DNA of 64,000 nucleotides from Candidatus Absconditabacterales bacterium (GCA_025057375.1 JANWWO010000003.1:53692-117691), one strand, 5' to 3'. Positions 23,329 through 36,512 are shown, counted from the stretch's first letter. Notes: generated from the sequence alone by a model not told the origin. A program made the numbers and translations.

Positions 23329-26300
23329 ATGGTAACAAAACAATCGATGGTCTATTTCATGATTGCGCTGTTTGTGCTAGGGTCCTATACGATTGCTCAG
23401 AGCGATCCCTCAAATGGTTGATTGAATTGTGGAGTTTTTGACTCCAGAAGAGGAGATCCTGCGTATGTACAGTGATTTTATGCGTGATGGATAGAAGAAA
23501 ACGCATCTGCAAGTGATAGATCCAAGCGATGCTCAATCAATGGACCGTATTATTATCAAAACGATGTCAGACAAGTAGGTAACCAATATGTATGGACGTG
23601 TAGAGATAGATTTGAGGCTGTGTCATGACCATGAGCTGTCCAATGTCGTGCTCCTATTTTGCCACCAGAAAATCCTGGCTGTGGGTGATCGACGAGTTAT
23701 TCTTCTCAACCCCAGTCAAACTTTTTGAGACCATTATGTACACCAGCTCCTGCAAAATGACTCGTGGACCCTGGATTGCCTACTGTTGCAAATATCAGAT
23801 GATGACAGGGTGAAACATGGAAACGAGATTGTTCTGGAAGATATTATACCAATAGAACCTGTGAGGCAGCATCACAAGGAGTATGTAATTCTGCGAAAAA
23901 TAATAGGACATTTAATGATCTCTCTGAAGCCGATGACCTTTGCCAAAATGGGTCAGTCGCATCTTTTTCGTTTAATGAAGAAACATTTCGTTGGTCATGG
24001 GTTTGTCAATGATCATCACCAGAACTTAACGCAACTTGTACAGCATCCAAAACTGCCGTTTTGCCAGAATGTAGTCCCAATTTTAATAATAGACAGGTCA
24101 ATACACTTACACAAGTCCCTGATTTATGCTCTAAGTGAACTGTTACCAATTTTCAAGAGTCACCAACAGCTGATGGACGAACATGGACGTGTGTAGGGCA
24201 ACCATCGACCCAGACGAGAGAATGTCGTGCGTCAAGGACTATCCAGCAGTGACAGTGTGGTGGTGCTGCTGCTACCTTAAAAGTTCCTGTTGATGTTACT
24301 ACGCCAGCACAGTTTTTGGCGAGATTTGCTTCGGTGCAGTTGTGTTTGGCAGGGAATGTGACTGGTGTTGTTATGAATCAAAATACGTGGACATATAAAT
24401 GTACTGGTTCCAGACCGCAGGATGATCGTGAATGTACCGTTGCAAAGAATGATACCCCTGGTGCATGTGGGCTTGCCCATCAAACAACACGTCCTACGTT
24501 AAACCAAACTACCAATGATTTGTGTAATGGGGATATCCAGGCATCACATTTTGTGTATAACTCATGATCAGGGATATGGACATGGAGATGTGTAGGATTG
24601 ACACAATCAGCAGAATGTAGTGCCAATAGGCAAGTTGCTTGACAATGTAGTACTGCCGTCAATGCAAGAACATTGTCTTATGAGCAATTACTCCAAAATA
24701 TCTGAACACTCTGTACTGAAGGGCGCCCATCGACGACATCCTTTCCTGAGAGTAGTGCCAACGGTGTGTGGAGTTATAGCTGTCAAGGGTTTCATGGATG
24801 AAATAATGCGAATTGTTCCGTTTTGCAAAGAGCAGATGCGGTGTGTTCTCCTTATCCTCGTCCAATTTCTACGAGACCACAAACGCTCTGTACGATAGGG
24901 AGGCCGATTTGATTAAGGTCTTTGAGTGGATCACGAACATGGACGTGTGAAGGTTTCAATGGGGGAGCAACATTGTCATGTACTGCTGCCTGTGTTAATG
25001 GTGAGTGTAATGAAGCTGCATGTGATGGGCTCCAACCCACAGTAACGAATACACAAATGTGTCAAGACTGTGATGGATGTCTGTGTGGAGGACGTACAAT
25101 TTTTAATGGAGCAGTTTGTGTGGATACACAAAGACCTGTGGATGATGGTGCTGCATGTCCTGGACCATGAGATTGTTTGTGTGATGGATTGCTTATTAGG
25201 CCTGGAGAGATTTGTTCGAAGGCAGATAGACAGTGTACAGCATTGACTGCCTGAATGGTCTGTCAAGATAGAGATTGTTGTATTTGTCAACTTGATACCC
25301 AGGCGATGAGCAGTCCATGAACATGAGGAACATGATCGCAGCCATCTTCTCTTATGGTAGCAACATGATTTCAGATAGTATTTTGACAGCGTTGTGAAGC
25401 GAGTGATGGAAGATATGGGACATGTGCGAGAAATAGTCAGTGTGATGATGTTGATGGGTGTGTTTTCCAAGAAATGTGGGTACCGTATCAAGAACGTTGT
25501 GGCGCGTGTGCTGATATGACACAATGTACACGTTTGGCAGTTGATCAAACATGTACAGATCCTCTCGGATGTTTGTGTAATGACTATGAAATTTATCGTG
25601 GAATGGTGTGTAAACAGTGAGATGGTACGATTCCGCAGATCAATAATGGTGATCGTTGTGCAAGTATTGCTTGATGTATCTGTGATGGAAGAAGGGTTTT
25701 TATTTCAACACTCTGTCTTATACGTGATGCAAGACCAACACCAATTCAATCAAATCAGCAGTGTGCTGATCCTGATGGATGTGACTGTAACGGATATCGT
25801 ATTTTCAATGGTTGACGTTGTTTGGTTCCTGATGGAATAAGATCTGTTCTGACAAATACTCACGTATGCGATGATATTGATGGCTGTTTGTGTGGAACAC
25901 GTGCTGTTTCTTTCCAGTCTCAGTGTATGATTATGGCTGATGAGAATGATCCGAATAATCCTAATTTTATTCCTGCTATTTTTCGTCATCCTTTTTGACC
26001 ATGACTTGATAGCTTTGGGTTTGGGTCCTTGTATGATATGAGTATGATGTTGCCTGGAAATGCTGATCTAGAATTGACATTGATATCGTCAGTGACAGGT
26101 ATGAATAGGCATGATCCTCATGTTGTATATACTATTCAGTATCGTAATATTGGACCTGACGTAGCAGTGGGGACCTATGTTGCATTTAGAAAATCTCCCC
26201 TTTTGGGAGACTTATATTCGAGTATCCCTCATACGATGATGAGAACATCTATCACAGGAACGGCGGTCGATCATCGTACTATTTATATGTTTTTGGGTAA

Positions 26301-27363
26301 TCTTCCTCAATGATCATGATGAACAATTACTATCACTGGAATAATGCTTCGTTCACTTCTCACGAATGATCTTATTTCGACTGCTCAAATTCAATCAAGG
26401 CTAAGAGATTCAAATCCTCTCAATAATACCTCAAGTTGGACTATTCGTATTACTGATCGTTTGTTGGATCCTGGGATGAATTTTATCAATCCATTACCTC
26501 CATTGAGATCTTTCCTTGACGCTGTTAAAGCAAGATTGGAGTGGATTGGGGCACCGACAGAGTTTAGGGATGTAAGAATAGGACACCCGTGGTATATGCA
26601 TATCATGACTGTTCAAAGAAACGGTATTATGAGATGATATCAGTATAGATTTTCAACACAATTTGAGCCCAAAAAGTGTATTTCTCGTTTGGAAATATTG
26701 ACTGTTGCTGCAAGAATTGCACTCCTTGATCCAACCAATGATGTATTTCGTCAAGAAACAAGACAGACTCCATTTCGTGACGTTCGTGGGAATGTTGAGA
26801 CGATGAGAAATATCAATCGATGACATAGCATAGGATTGACTGATGTGTTCAAGGCAGGAAGAAGTAATCCTGATCTTCTTGCTCCTGATAAGGGGGTATC
26901 TCATAGAGAGGCAAAAGAGGTGTTCAACAGATTGTTTCTCAGAATGCAAATAGATCCTGCATATTTGAGACCATTGTTTGTCGGGAATGATAAGAGATGG
27001 TCTACGGTTTGTGTCACGAGGGAAGAGGCGGCATATACCGTTGCTCATCTTCTTAGAGGACATCCTCATATCTCGATGGGATTTAATGATATCTTTCTTG
27101 AGAAATTATACGATGCGCTTGTATGATATGGACTTAATCAGAGGAGAGAGATTATTCATCGTATTATCATAAGATTGAGATTGATGCTGCCTTCTCGTTT
27201 CTTTATGCTTGGACTTGATGGTGAAACGATTACAGGTATTTTGCAAGCTGCATTACGTGGTGAGCAGTATAGACAGCAATTTACTACATCAACATTAGAA
27301 AACTTTTTTGATGATATTATGATTGATGAATATGATAGGTTTGTGAGAGGAATGACAAGATAG
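23329..27363 (+). CDS. large cysteine-rich surface protein with SLH-like repeats
   Basis: A 1,344-residue secreted protein with a signal peptide (about residues 1-23). Residues about 150-560 hold seven repeats of the form W-x-C-x-G followed by a second Cys 8-12 residues later. Residues about 565-870 hold about eight repeats built on C-x(2-3)-D-G-C-x-C, often followed by an I/V-F-x-G strand and a final Cys. Residues about 900-1005 look like a DUF11-type beta sandwich (YTIQYRNIGPDVAVG). The C-terminal 250 residues contain SLH-like units (RLEILTVAARI; PFRDVRG; HREAKEVFNRLF; REEAAYTVAHLL), which usually anchor proteins to cell-wall polymers. It is rich in TGA-coded Gly. Probable role: adhesion or a surface layer at the cell-host interface. 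Confidence 0.8.
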
Positions 27364-27576
27364 ATCTTTCTTTATGTCCTTAAACATAGGTATGTCCTTA
27401 TTTTTCTTTCTTTGTCATATTGATGTAAAAAATCTTGTTCAAAATTTGCAAAATAGAGCAATTTTGATATACTTAGTGAGTTGATTGTGATTGAAGTAAA
27501 TATACATGAGATTGATCCCGTATGTTTCTTCTTTCATCTACGTACAATAGTTGTTTTTATCTTATATATTATTCGC

Positions 27577-28095
27577 ATGGAAGAAAAAAAATCACTGACG
27601 ATCCATCAGTATATTCAGGTTGCAAAAGCTTATGTTTTGTCTTGGTACGATCGTTGTGTCGATTGTTATCATACAAATCCCAAAAGATTTTGGTGATGGG
27701 TTGGATGAAGTCTAGTTCTTGGATGAGGTGTCATGGCAATGATAATGACGATGATATCGTCGTCGCCCAATCAGCATGGTGCGTGATGAGAGTTGGACCT
27801 GGATAGTTTATTGGCATGAACAGAAGAAGCAGTAGCAAGACAAGAAATGATAACCTGTCTCAAAAATCAGTGAGCAACATTTTATGGTGGAGCAAGTTGT
27901 GGCTATTCTTGCGATGATGTCCAAAGATATGGGAAAGATATGAAAAATTTTTCGTGTGTTGATTGTGATTTGACTCCTGAAAAATGTGAGGGGATGAAAG
28001 TTACGCATCTTCCTGTCTGGAGAAATACAGCAGGAAAAGAAGCAAAAGATATTACATCGCTTATCGATTTGGCAGGAGAGTATTGATGTAGGTAG
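27577..28095 (+). CDS. membrane-anchored thioredoxin-fold protein
   Basis: A 172-residue protein with an N-terminal cytosolic segment, one Gly/Met-rich membrane helix (about residues 39-58) and an external thioredoxin-like domain. The layout resembles the C-terminal thioredoxin domain of bacterial VKOR fusions: CLKNQGATFYGGASC, a CGYSC active-site-like motif (CxxxC rather than CxxC), then CVDCDLTPEKCEG and a cis-Pro region THLPVW. It may help make or repair disulfides; the cysteine-rich protein encoded just upstream is an obvious candidate substrate (inference). Several TGA codons, two adjacent ones in the helix. Confidence 0.65.
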
Positions 28096-28103
28096 ATGTT
28101 TAG

Positions 28104-29750
28104 GTGTTTTTATTTCCACGGGTTCCGTGGTTTTTTTTGCTTGCATTTTTTGCTCAAATTCCTACACTGGATCATAGTATGATCAATCCTTCCTTATCTC
28201 TTCTTTACTGGCTTATTCCTTGGATACTATTCCTTTTTGTGAATAGGGTTTTTGTCGTTTCAGAACAAAAATCTCTTTTTATGGTGATACGTGATGCAAT
28301 TTTGACGTCATCAGTATTCAATGAGCATCCTCTCGAAGGATCATGAGCTATTCAGCCCACATTTGTGGAACATATTCCTTCATCAGGTGAGCTTGATGCT
28401 ATCCAGTTCCCTGATATGCTAGGTTTGTACAATGATATTTTGGCTGCTCAAGCAGATGTTGACCAATCGATTCTTCGTTCGATGCAAGCATCATGATGAC
28501 TTGATTTTGACTATCAAACACTCGCAAGATTATATGAACAAATGAAAACACCTGCTATCGGTCAGTTGATGTTTTTGTCTGCGATGAATCAATTTATGTA
28601 TGCTGAAGCATTTGCATATCGAGAGCGTTATGGCCGTGCTGGAGTTCCTGATGTTCCATCATCGGTGGTAGGGCATTTGCTCTTGAATGCTCCGTTGCTG
28701 TGATGATCACGTGCAGAACAAGAACGTCTGACAATGATGATTTCTCAGTTGGTTCGTGAGTGATATATAGATCAATGATATGCAGCTGTCTATAATGCGA
28801 TGACATTGATGCTTGATGGAAAGTTTCAGGATGCTTATGATCAAGTGCGTTCTCGTCAAGAGCCCCTTGCAAGGACATTAGCTAAGCAAATCAATCAAGC
28901 AATAACGACGTGGGCAAGTTATCCTGATGCACCCTTGACCTATATGCGATGATTACAAGCTTTGGCGGCTCTCGAATCATGATGGTACAAACTTGCGCAG
29001 CGTATGGCAGTAAGAATTGTTGCGCAAGACCCTGCCTATATTCTTCCACTCCAAATTCTTGCCTATTCGCATTTTGTGATGAATGAGTGGCGTTTGGCTC
29101 GTGAATACTTTCTTCAGCTATTTAGTCGTGATGCAAATGCGAGATCAATTTACTCGTTTTTCCTTGGTATTGCGTCATATTGGCAAGGAAACATGACGGA
29201 CGCACTCATTTATCTAAAACAAGCAAATATCCCTGAGTACGAAAACGATAGACTTCAGTATTTACTCCTTGCTTATCAAACAATTGGTGATCAAACAAAT
29301 ACTATGAGAACATTTGAATCGTTGATGATGTTGCCCAATCTCACGGTGATTCATTTTCGTTTGTTTTTTGATTATATTTTTTATGATGATTTTGCGGCAG
29401 GAGAGCCGTTTGATCAATTCAATCGTCATGTAGTTCCGACGCTTGCAATTGTCGAACGTTGTTTTCGCGTTCTTGATCCTGCTGATCAACATGTCTGTCT
29501 TTATGGTCAAGCGTGACTTGCTCTTGCTCGCGCCAATATACTCCAGGCAGGAACTATTCTCAAAGATCTTGTTGCTGCTTATCCATATGCGTATGTGTAT
29601 CGTGCGGTTGGTGATCGATATGTTGCTCAATCAGATTTTCAGAATGCAAAAATTGCTTATGTGCGTGCTTTGGTATTGACTGCAAATCGTGCTCAACAAG
29701 ATCTTACAAAAAAGAAGCTTTTTTCGCTTTTCCCTTTCCTGAGTCAGTAA
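28104..29750 (+). CDS. secreted/membrane-anchored TPR-repeat protein
   Basis: A 548-residue protein beginning at GTG 28104, 8 bases after the preceding stop. Two hydrophobic segments near the N terminus (about 9-20 and 30-50) anchor it. The rest is alpha-helical with TPR-like pairs, for example LARLYEQMKTPAIGQLMFLS, LQILAYSHFVMNEWRLAREY and IASYWQGNMTDALIYLKQAN, and a last typical repeat AVGDRYVAQSDFQNAKIAYVRAL. TPR proteins act as assembly scaffolds. It is probably co-transcribed with the thioredoxin-like gene. Target unknown. Confidence 0.75.
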
Positions 29751-29879
29751 GTATTGTTCAACAAAAGCCTCTGACAGCTAGTACGTTTATTGGCGATGGT
29801 CAAAGAGTATTGTATGCTGCGATAGTGTATAACTATTGGTGGTCTGTTGTATGAACTGTGTAGTTGAGATTGATATTTC

Positions 29880-31193
29880 TTAATGGCAGAGTGTTGTCAT
29901 CGTGGTATAGGGCAGAACAAGTGACTGATGCGAATGACACAATTGGGTACGTCGTGATGGTTCGTTGGATATACGAGTCAATACATGAGAGAGTGTCTGG
30001 AAAATCATGCCTTGGGTATGGTGATTTCGTGTGAGTAGTGTGAAATGGCGTGGATGAATTCCTGTCTTTTTCCCTATGAGTTCGACTGCTGTCCGGAGAT
30101 TGCCCTCAAGATCTATCAATCACTTACGAACCGCTGTCATGCTCTCATACAGATATGCTCATCGCTCATTGCGCACGATTGTTCATGATACATTTCTTCC
30201 CGATGCAACATGAGCAACAAAGAGTGCATATATATTGTTGATCCCTGCTTGTGCAATATTACGTTCTTTGTCTGTCATTCTTCTAAAGGGATTTCCAAAA
30301 TCTTTGCCTTCACCAGCTGTCAGATACGAGACAGTGATTCATCCAATTCTTTCTTTGGCATTGACTGAAGCAACAGCTTGGATATTGTCCATAGCTGTGA
30401 TTTCTTCATATCTTACGAATGGTCCCATAATGACGCCAATACTTCCAATTTGCGCTCAACGCTCTGCAACAATGGCATCGGTACCTGCAACGACCCAAAA
30501 TCATCATGATGCTGCTGTTTCTGTAATAAATGATAAGACGGGTTTGGTTTCTTGGAGAGTTTTGATCGCTTGGGCAATCATATTGGCGCCGACTACTGTT
30601 CATCATGGGGAGTTGATACGGATAAGAACTGCAGTGATAGCATCATTTGTTTGTGCATAGGAGAGCTGTTCGACAATATCAGAGGCAAAAGTGACTCATT
30701 GATACATGATAAAATCCCAGAATGTTATGGTAGGAGGTTTATGTCCCAAAATAATACCGTTAATATCGATAATCAGAATTGATCAGGAGAGAGTAGCGTC
30801 GTATGAGCGTGATCAGGTCATGGTTTTTCATGAAAAGAGAGATCATGATAGGGGAGAGGTCAAAGATGTGCCAGTTTGGATATCGACTCATGTTGTTGCT
30901 ATGTTGGTGTCTCAGGTTGTGTGCCATGGAGCAGTGCGCATTGGGTCAATATCTGCATGATAAAGGACAGTGACCTCATTTGTTGTTCCTGGTTCGGTAG
31001 ACGATAGAACAGCGACAATGCCTGCAACAATTCCTACGACAATAATAATCCTGCTGAGAACAAACGCAAGAAAACGAATAATATACACAAAGACGGTATT
31101 CCACAACCATTTACCAATTATTGTGAGAAGAGAAATAATAGAACGAAGCATCAATAAACAAAAATAAAAAATACTGTATGTTGTTTGATACAA
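29880..31193 (-). CDS. sppA: signal peptide peptidase SppA (S49 family)
   Basis: A 437-residue membrane serine protease. A hydrophobic N-terminal part (about residues 10-65) is followed by the S49 domain. It shows INSPGGTVVGA (oxyanion and loop region, both Gly of PGG written TGA-TGA) and ETAASGGFWVVAGTDAIVAE with the catalytic serine, then GSIGV and the LTAGEGKDFGNPFR segment with the general-base lysine region. It clears cleaved signal peptides and membrane protein fragments. It converges with the TPR gene. Confidence 0.9.
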
Positions 31194-31280
31194 TTCTACA
31201 AAAAAAAGTCAATATATTTTTATAAAAAGTTAATAGAATTTTATATTTTGTATTATTTTTTTGGTCTTTCGTTTTTTGTC

Positions 31281-33095
31281 CTAGGTAAGTCACTTTTTGA
31301 ATTTTGCTCTATCTGATTCGGTGAGATGGATTTTGCGGATTCTGATTGCTACCGGTGTTATTTCGACATACTCATCGGATCAAATATATCCAAGTGCGTC
31401 TTCAAGGGTGAGTTTGCGGATAGGTTCAAGTCTCATTGCCTCATCATGGCCTTGAGTTCTTATGTTGGTCAATTGTTTGTTTTTGGTCAGGTTGATTGTC
31501 ATATCTCCTGGTTTCGAACTTTCTCACACAATTTGTCATTCATAAATTTCTTCCCCAGGCTCGACAAATATTGTTCACCTTTCTTGTAGTTTTCGGATGC
31601 TATATCTCATTGCTGTTCCTGTTTCCATTGAGATCAATGAGCCATTTTGTCTTGCGGGGATTTCTCCTTTATGGGGTTCAAAATGAGAAAATGATGAATA
31701 CATGATGCCTTCTCCTTTGGTCATCAAAATAAAAATTCCTCTAAATCACAACAGTCCTCTGGTCGGGACGTCCATTTCAATTGTTGTGATACCATTGAGT
31801 GATTTCATTGTTTTGAGAAGTCATTTTCTTTGCGATAATGTATCAATTACTCAGCCACTGAGTTCGTCAGCAACGAGTAAGACGACATGTTCGATTGGTT
31901 CCATTGTTCTTCCATCCTCGATTTTTATAATCACTTGTGGTGCAGATACTTGGAGCTCAAATCCTTCTCTTCTCATAGATTCGATCAAGACTGACAAATG
32001 GAGTTCTCCTCTGCCTGAGACAGGATATCTTTGTCCTTTGGTAAAATCCACACGAAGTCATACATTGGTTTCACATTCTTTGCGAAGTCTTTCTTCGATA
32101 TTTCTTGAGGTGACTTTTTTCCCCACTCTTCAGGCAAATGGAGAATCATTTACCACAAACTCCATGGTCAAGGTTGGTTCATCAATGGTGATAGCTGGCA
32201 TTGGTTCTGCGTTTTCATCACCAGTAATCGTTTCTCCTACAAAGATGTCATTAATTCCTGCGATCGTCACGATATCTCCACTTGATGCTTGTGGTGTTTC
32301 AATTCTTTGGAGTCCACGTGTAGTATAGACTTTTGAGATTTTTGCTTTACGTTTGATTCCCTCATTATTGATGACCCAGACCTGTTGTCATGGCGAGATT
32401 GTCCCTTCATAAATTCTGCCAATTCCTAGTCTTCCGACATACTCATCATACTCAAGGTTGACAATTTGGATTTTGGTAGGTTTATCATCATAATTGGGTG
32501 CTGGAGGTACAATGCGAATGATTTCGTCAAGCAGGGGGATAATACTTGACGGAGGATTGTGTGGATCAAAACTATCAATATCAGTCAGTGCGTAGCCATT
32601 TTTTGCACTTGTATAAATAATAGGAAAATCTGCTTGTTCGTTGCTTGCGCCTAGTTGAAAAAATAGATCAAAGATTTGGTCGATCACTCGATCTGGTCTT
32701 GCAGTTGGTTTGTCGATTTTATTGATGACGACGATAGGTTTGAGACCACGTTCTATTGCTTTTTTGAGGACAAATTTGGTTTGGGGCATAGGTCATTCGT
32801 AGGCATCGACAACCAGGAGAACAGTATCAACCATTCTCATGACTCTCTCAACTTCACTTCAAAAATCAGCATGACCAGGGGTGTCGATAATATTGATCGT
32901 TTCATTTTTGTACACAATAGCCGTATTTTTTGCATAAATGGTGATTCATCTTTCGCGTTCTTGGTCATTATTATCCATAATGAGAGGAGTGTCTGCATTG
33001 CTTTGTATTGTGCCTGATTGTTTGAGCAATTCATCAACGAGGGTTGTTTTCCCATGATCGACATGGGCGATGATTGCTATTGTTCTTATTGCCAT
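31281..33095 (-). CDS. typA: translational GTPase TypA/BipA
   Basis: A 604-residue ribosome-associated GTPase involved in 50S assembly and stress responses. G1 is [10 protein letters not shown], the switch I region has ERERGITI, G3 is DTPGHADFG and G4 is NKID. The EF-G-like domains III and V are recognisable from [22 protein letters not shown], and the BipA-specific C-terminal domain from EIYEGQIVGE. The length is standard. The upstream region (33096-33329) is a divergent promoter region shared with the secreted protein at 33330. Confidence 0.97.
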
Positions 33096-33329
33096 AAGTA
33101 TTTTGACAAAAATAAAAACAATGCTGGTTGACCAGTGTCAACGTAGGCTATAGGTATTTTTACGAAAAAAGCAAGGAAGAATATGAATTTATTTCTTGCA
33201 AATACTCAAAAAAATACTATATTTCGTCTGTGTATGTGTGTGTTTGTGTTGTGTTCCGATAAAGGTGAACATCTTCTTTCTTATGATGATAAGAAAAAGG
33301 TATAACGCTATTTTTTATTCTTGTTGCCA

Positions 33330-35207
33330 ATGATGTTGTGGTTGTTGATGATATGATGAGTCATGATGGTATTTCCTGTGTGGGCAAATACAGGTCTTGA
33401 TTCATGACCAGGAACCTGATCATGACCAGGAACTTGACTATGACATCAGGTGTATCCTGCATTATTTTTGTCTGATCGTTGTTCATTGGTAGAGCAGGGT
33501 GTATGGTGTAGGAGACGATGAACGGGTTCGACATGATTGCAGGAATGAATGATGTTTTGGCGTGATCATCAGAGGCTTCGTTCGTATGCGATGGAGGCAG
33601 TAGTGCGTGATGGAGCTGTTTTTTGACGCCCCTTTAATTGATGATTGGCTGGTCGTATCCGTCTCCAGCCAAATGGTTTTGCATATTTGGTTCAGACAAG
33701 TGATAAACGTGTAATTCTCCATACGCAAACCTGAGAGGTTCGTACACGAGAGACACATTCGATATCCGATATTCGTGATGTTGTTTTGGATGGATGGAAT
33801 GGACAGGATTGGGTGGTAAGATTTGTGTATCGTGATCGTGAGGAAATTTGGCGAGGAGGAATGCATCTATCATGATCTGTAGGAAGAACAAGTGATGCTC
33901 CGTTTGGATATTGGGTGAGAATGTCAGGTCAGTCGATTCTTTTTTTACCTTGACAACATCCTCATATAGTCCAGGGTGATGTAACGAGGCTTTCCTATCG
34001 TGATGACTTGTGGATATATCGTAGTGGAACGGGGTGGTTTATCGTTGGGCAAGAATGACTGGGCGGGTTTGATGCTGTTGATCAGGCAATGGGGTGATCG
34101 CTTCGTTTACAACGTGGGTGAACTGATCGATATGTAGTGTGAAGTGGTATTGTAGGTCCTTTTTCATGAGTGATCTCGTGGTATTACCAGCCACCGTATC
34201 GAGCAGTGATCACAGTGTCGGGAGATAGTCGTTTGATCACTGTCAATAATCGTGTCTATTCGTGATCTGATCATGCCTATTTTTTTTCGTCACTACCTTT
34301 TGGGTTTTGAGGGCGTTTTGGATGGGGTGTGAGAAGGCCTGATTGATTTCATACGATTTGGGTAGATGGAAGAGAAAGATTGATTGTTAATTGACAAGGA
34401 TCACAGTCACGTGTTGAAATTATTGGGATTGATGATTGGTATGAAGTGACACAACAATCTCATGTTGATTCATATCGTTTTGATTATGCTGTATGATATG
34501 ATGGGCGTTGGAGAGTGTTTTTGTCTTGACAGGATCTTGGTGAATGGTTTCGTGATGTCTTAACGCCAGCTCGTGATCAGGGTCTTCGTCGTGGTTCGTG
34601 AGCAAGTTTTGTTTTTGTGAAGAATCAGGATGACCGTCGATCGTTGCGTACGCGAAATCAAACCGTGTGAGCGTGGACCGCGCTTCGTGACATACAGTGG
34701 TATCAATGACGTCCGACGTTTCTTGCGCGTAATACAAGAGATGAACGAGAATTGCGATGGGGAACATCAATGATTTATAAACACAATGATATTCGTTTGT
34801 ATCCATCCTTACCTTCTCCTACGTTCCCCATTTTTTCTATCCGCGATGCAGGTAGTACAACACGAAGACAGGTTTCGTGAGGATTGGTGCCTCAGCGTGT
34901 GATAACGGGGATGGTGCGATCAGGTGTGTATCTGTGGGAAATGACGCAAGGTACGACGACGAGATTGGTTTTGTGGTGAGGAGCGAGGCAGGAGAGGATG
35001 TTGTTCCAAGATTTTTGGTTTGGCCTTGAACATGAGTATCGTTTGCTCGTTGGACGTGTTTTGGATACTCGTTTCGGGACGACACTGAGTGGTGCTCAAC
35101 GTATGGCGTTGATACGTGTGTTGAGAACATTGAGAGATGGAGAACGTCATGCTATCAAACTCCTCTTGATCGAGGCAATGATTGATCATCTCGCGGGAAG
35201 GAGATAA
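33330..35207 (+). CDS. large secreted beta-rich protein of unknown function
   Basis: A 625-residue protein with a signal peptide (MMLWLLMIGGVMMVFPVWA). Directly after the cleavage site is a Gly-Pro/Gly-Thr stretch encoded by two near-identical 18-base tandem units (33403-33438). The body repeats short beta strands with W, Y and R (for example WYYQPPYRAVITV and WTALRDIQWYQ) and may form a propeller- or WD-like array, but I cannot assign a family. It has three cysteines or fewer outside the N-terminal region. Very many glycines are TGA. The gene ends 7 bases before the next ATG, so they form an operon. Confidence 0.7.
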
Positions 35208-35214
35208 TGATGCT

Positions 35215-35868
35215 ATGATAGATGATTTTATTTTTGTGATGTTGATTGTCATGTCGTCTGCTGATCTTTTGGATACGTTTAGCAAAGATTCGTTACTGGG
35301 TGTGATTACGCACAGTATTGTTGCTTATCTTCCTCTTTTTTTTCGTGTTCTTGCGTGGCTAGCGTTTTTTTTGTCTGTGTATGCGAGTATTGTTCGATGG
35401 TATGAAAATGTCCCTCGTTGGATAGATTGGGTATTTGCCTCGATGGGGATGCTTCTTTTTTTGTGGTATTTGCTACGTTTGTACCAAATCCGTCTTGATG
35501 CAATTGTGTTGTTGCCTAATGGGTTGCAGAGATTGGTATGGAACAATCTCTTTCGTTATGATAGTACGATTTATGAGCGAGAGTCCATCGTCTCTGTATC
35601 TCATCAAAAGAAATGAGTTATCGATTCGCTTTTTTTTACAGGAACGTTAGTTATCATGATGGAAGATGGTAGAGAGATTGTCTATCCTCATGTTTATGAC
35701 CCCCAAAGTGTTGTCCAAAAAATCACCAACGAAAAAACTGCTTATGATGCTAGAAAGTTTCAATCTAAACCTTCAGAGCAGCCGGCAACTACAACGAGTG
35801 AAGACTTTCAGGTTTTTGTTTCCACGCTTGGGAATGTCATCAGGGACTACCTCCAAAAAAAATCATAA
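35215..35868 (+). CDS. membrane protein with PH-like C-terminal domain
   Basis: A 217-residue protein. Two long membrane helices (about residues 30-60 and 72-90) are followed by a cytosolic beta-rich part (LLPNGLQRLVW, ESIVSVSHQKKG, TLVIMMEDGREIVYP) resembling a bacterial PH domain and a short tail. It resembles the C-terminal domain of the protein at 15642. Start ATG 35215 is 7 bases after the preceding stop; the frame is open a little further upstream. Function unknown. Confidence 0.6.
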
Positions 35869-35910
35869 TCGATGAGTGAAACAACGTGATGATGGTGAGA
35901 TGCAAAAAAC

Positions 35911-35938
35911 TTGACTTTAAAAAAAAGATTTGTATAAT
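35911..35938 (+). promoter_or_regulatory. sigma-70-type promoter
   Basis: TTGACT at 35911-35916 and a perfect TATAAT at 35933-35938 are separated by 16 bases. It lies 51 bases in front of the ATG at 35989 and is the clearest promoter in the window. Confidence 0.8.
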
Positions 35939-35988
35939 TGCCGTATCATCAACGGTGATGAGATTTTTATTTTTTTTATACTACTACT

Positions 35989-36474
35989 ATGGTATTGTTC
36001 CAAAGCAAAGGTCCAGGTGAGGATCATGAATGCATGAATGAACGAACAAAATCTATAGATTGAATTTTTAATTATACGAAAAAATACCTTTTTGAGTGAA
36101 AGAGTCTTTCTGATTTTTTAGATAAACTTAAAGAGTCATGATTTGATGACATCACTTCATTTAAAGTTCATTGTGCGAGTCTCCTTGATTATGGAAAAAG
36201 CCGAGACAACCTGTTTTCAAAACAAATGGAAGAAATCGATCAATCAATTGCAGATGATATAAAAAGCTGAAAATTAGAAATTAAATGTGAATCAGATAAA
36301 TTATTCGAAAAAATGACTCGTATGAAAGAGTCCAATATAAGATCAAGAGACAATTATATTCACATAGGTATGAATTTTGATAAACAAAATAGAGAAAAAT
36401 TAGAAGCCATTTTTAGATATTGTGACCTTGTTCAAAAATTTTCACAAAACATATGAAAAGCTTTGGACTCATAG
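35989..36474 (+). CDS. small charged cytosolic protein, unknown
   Basis: A 161-residue, Lys/Glu/Asp-rich, helical protein without signal or membrane segments. It has its own strong promoter and its own terminator, so it is a single-gene transcript, unusual for this window. It contains a handful of TGA-Gly codons and is richer in A than its neighbours (many AAA and GAA). No family recognised. Confidence 0.6.
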
Positions 36475-36486
36475 TAATATACGATC

Positions 36487-36512
36487 TCCCCTCCCATCTG
36501 GGGATTTTTTTT
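36487..36512 (+). terminator. intrinsic terminator
   Basis: TCCCC/GGGGA stem with an 8-base loop followed by eight T, 12 bases after the stop codon of the gene at 35989. There is no T tract on the minus side. Confidence 0.7.

Noticed and set aside
24976..25548. A 190-codon minus-strand ORF without TGA
   Set aside because: It is antisense to the cysteine-rich repeats; its Thr/Ser/Ile-rich composition is the mirror of Cys and Asp codons and it has no start context.
33403..33438. A short direct repeat as a possible CRISPR array
   Set aside because: There are only two adjacent units with no spacers, and they lie in frame within a coding region.
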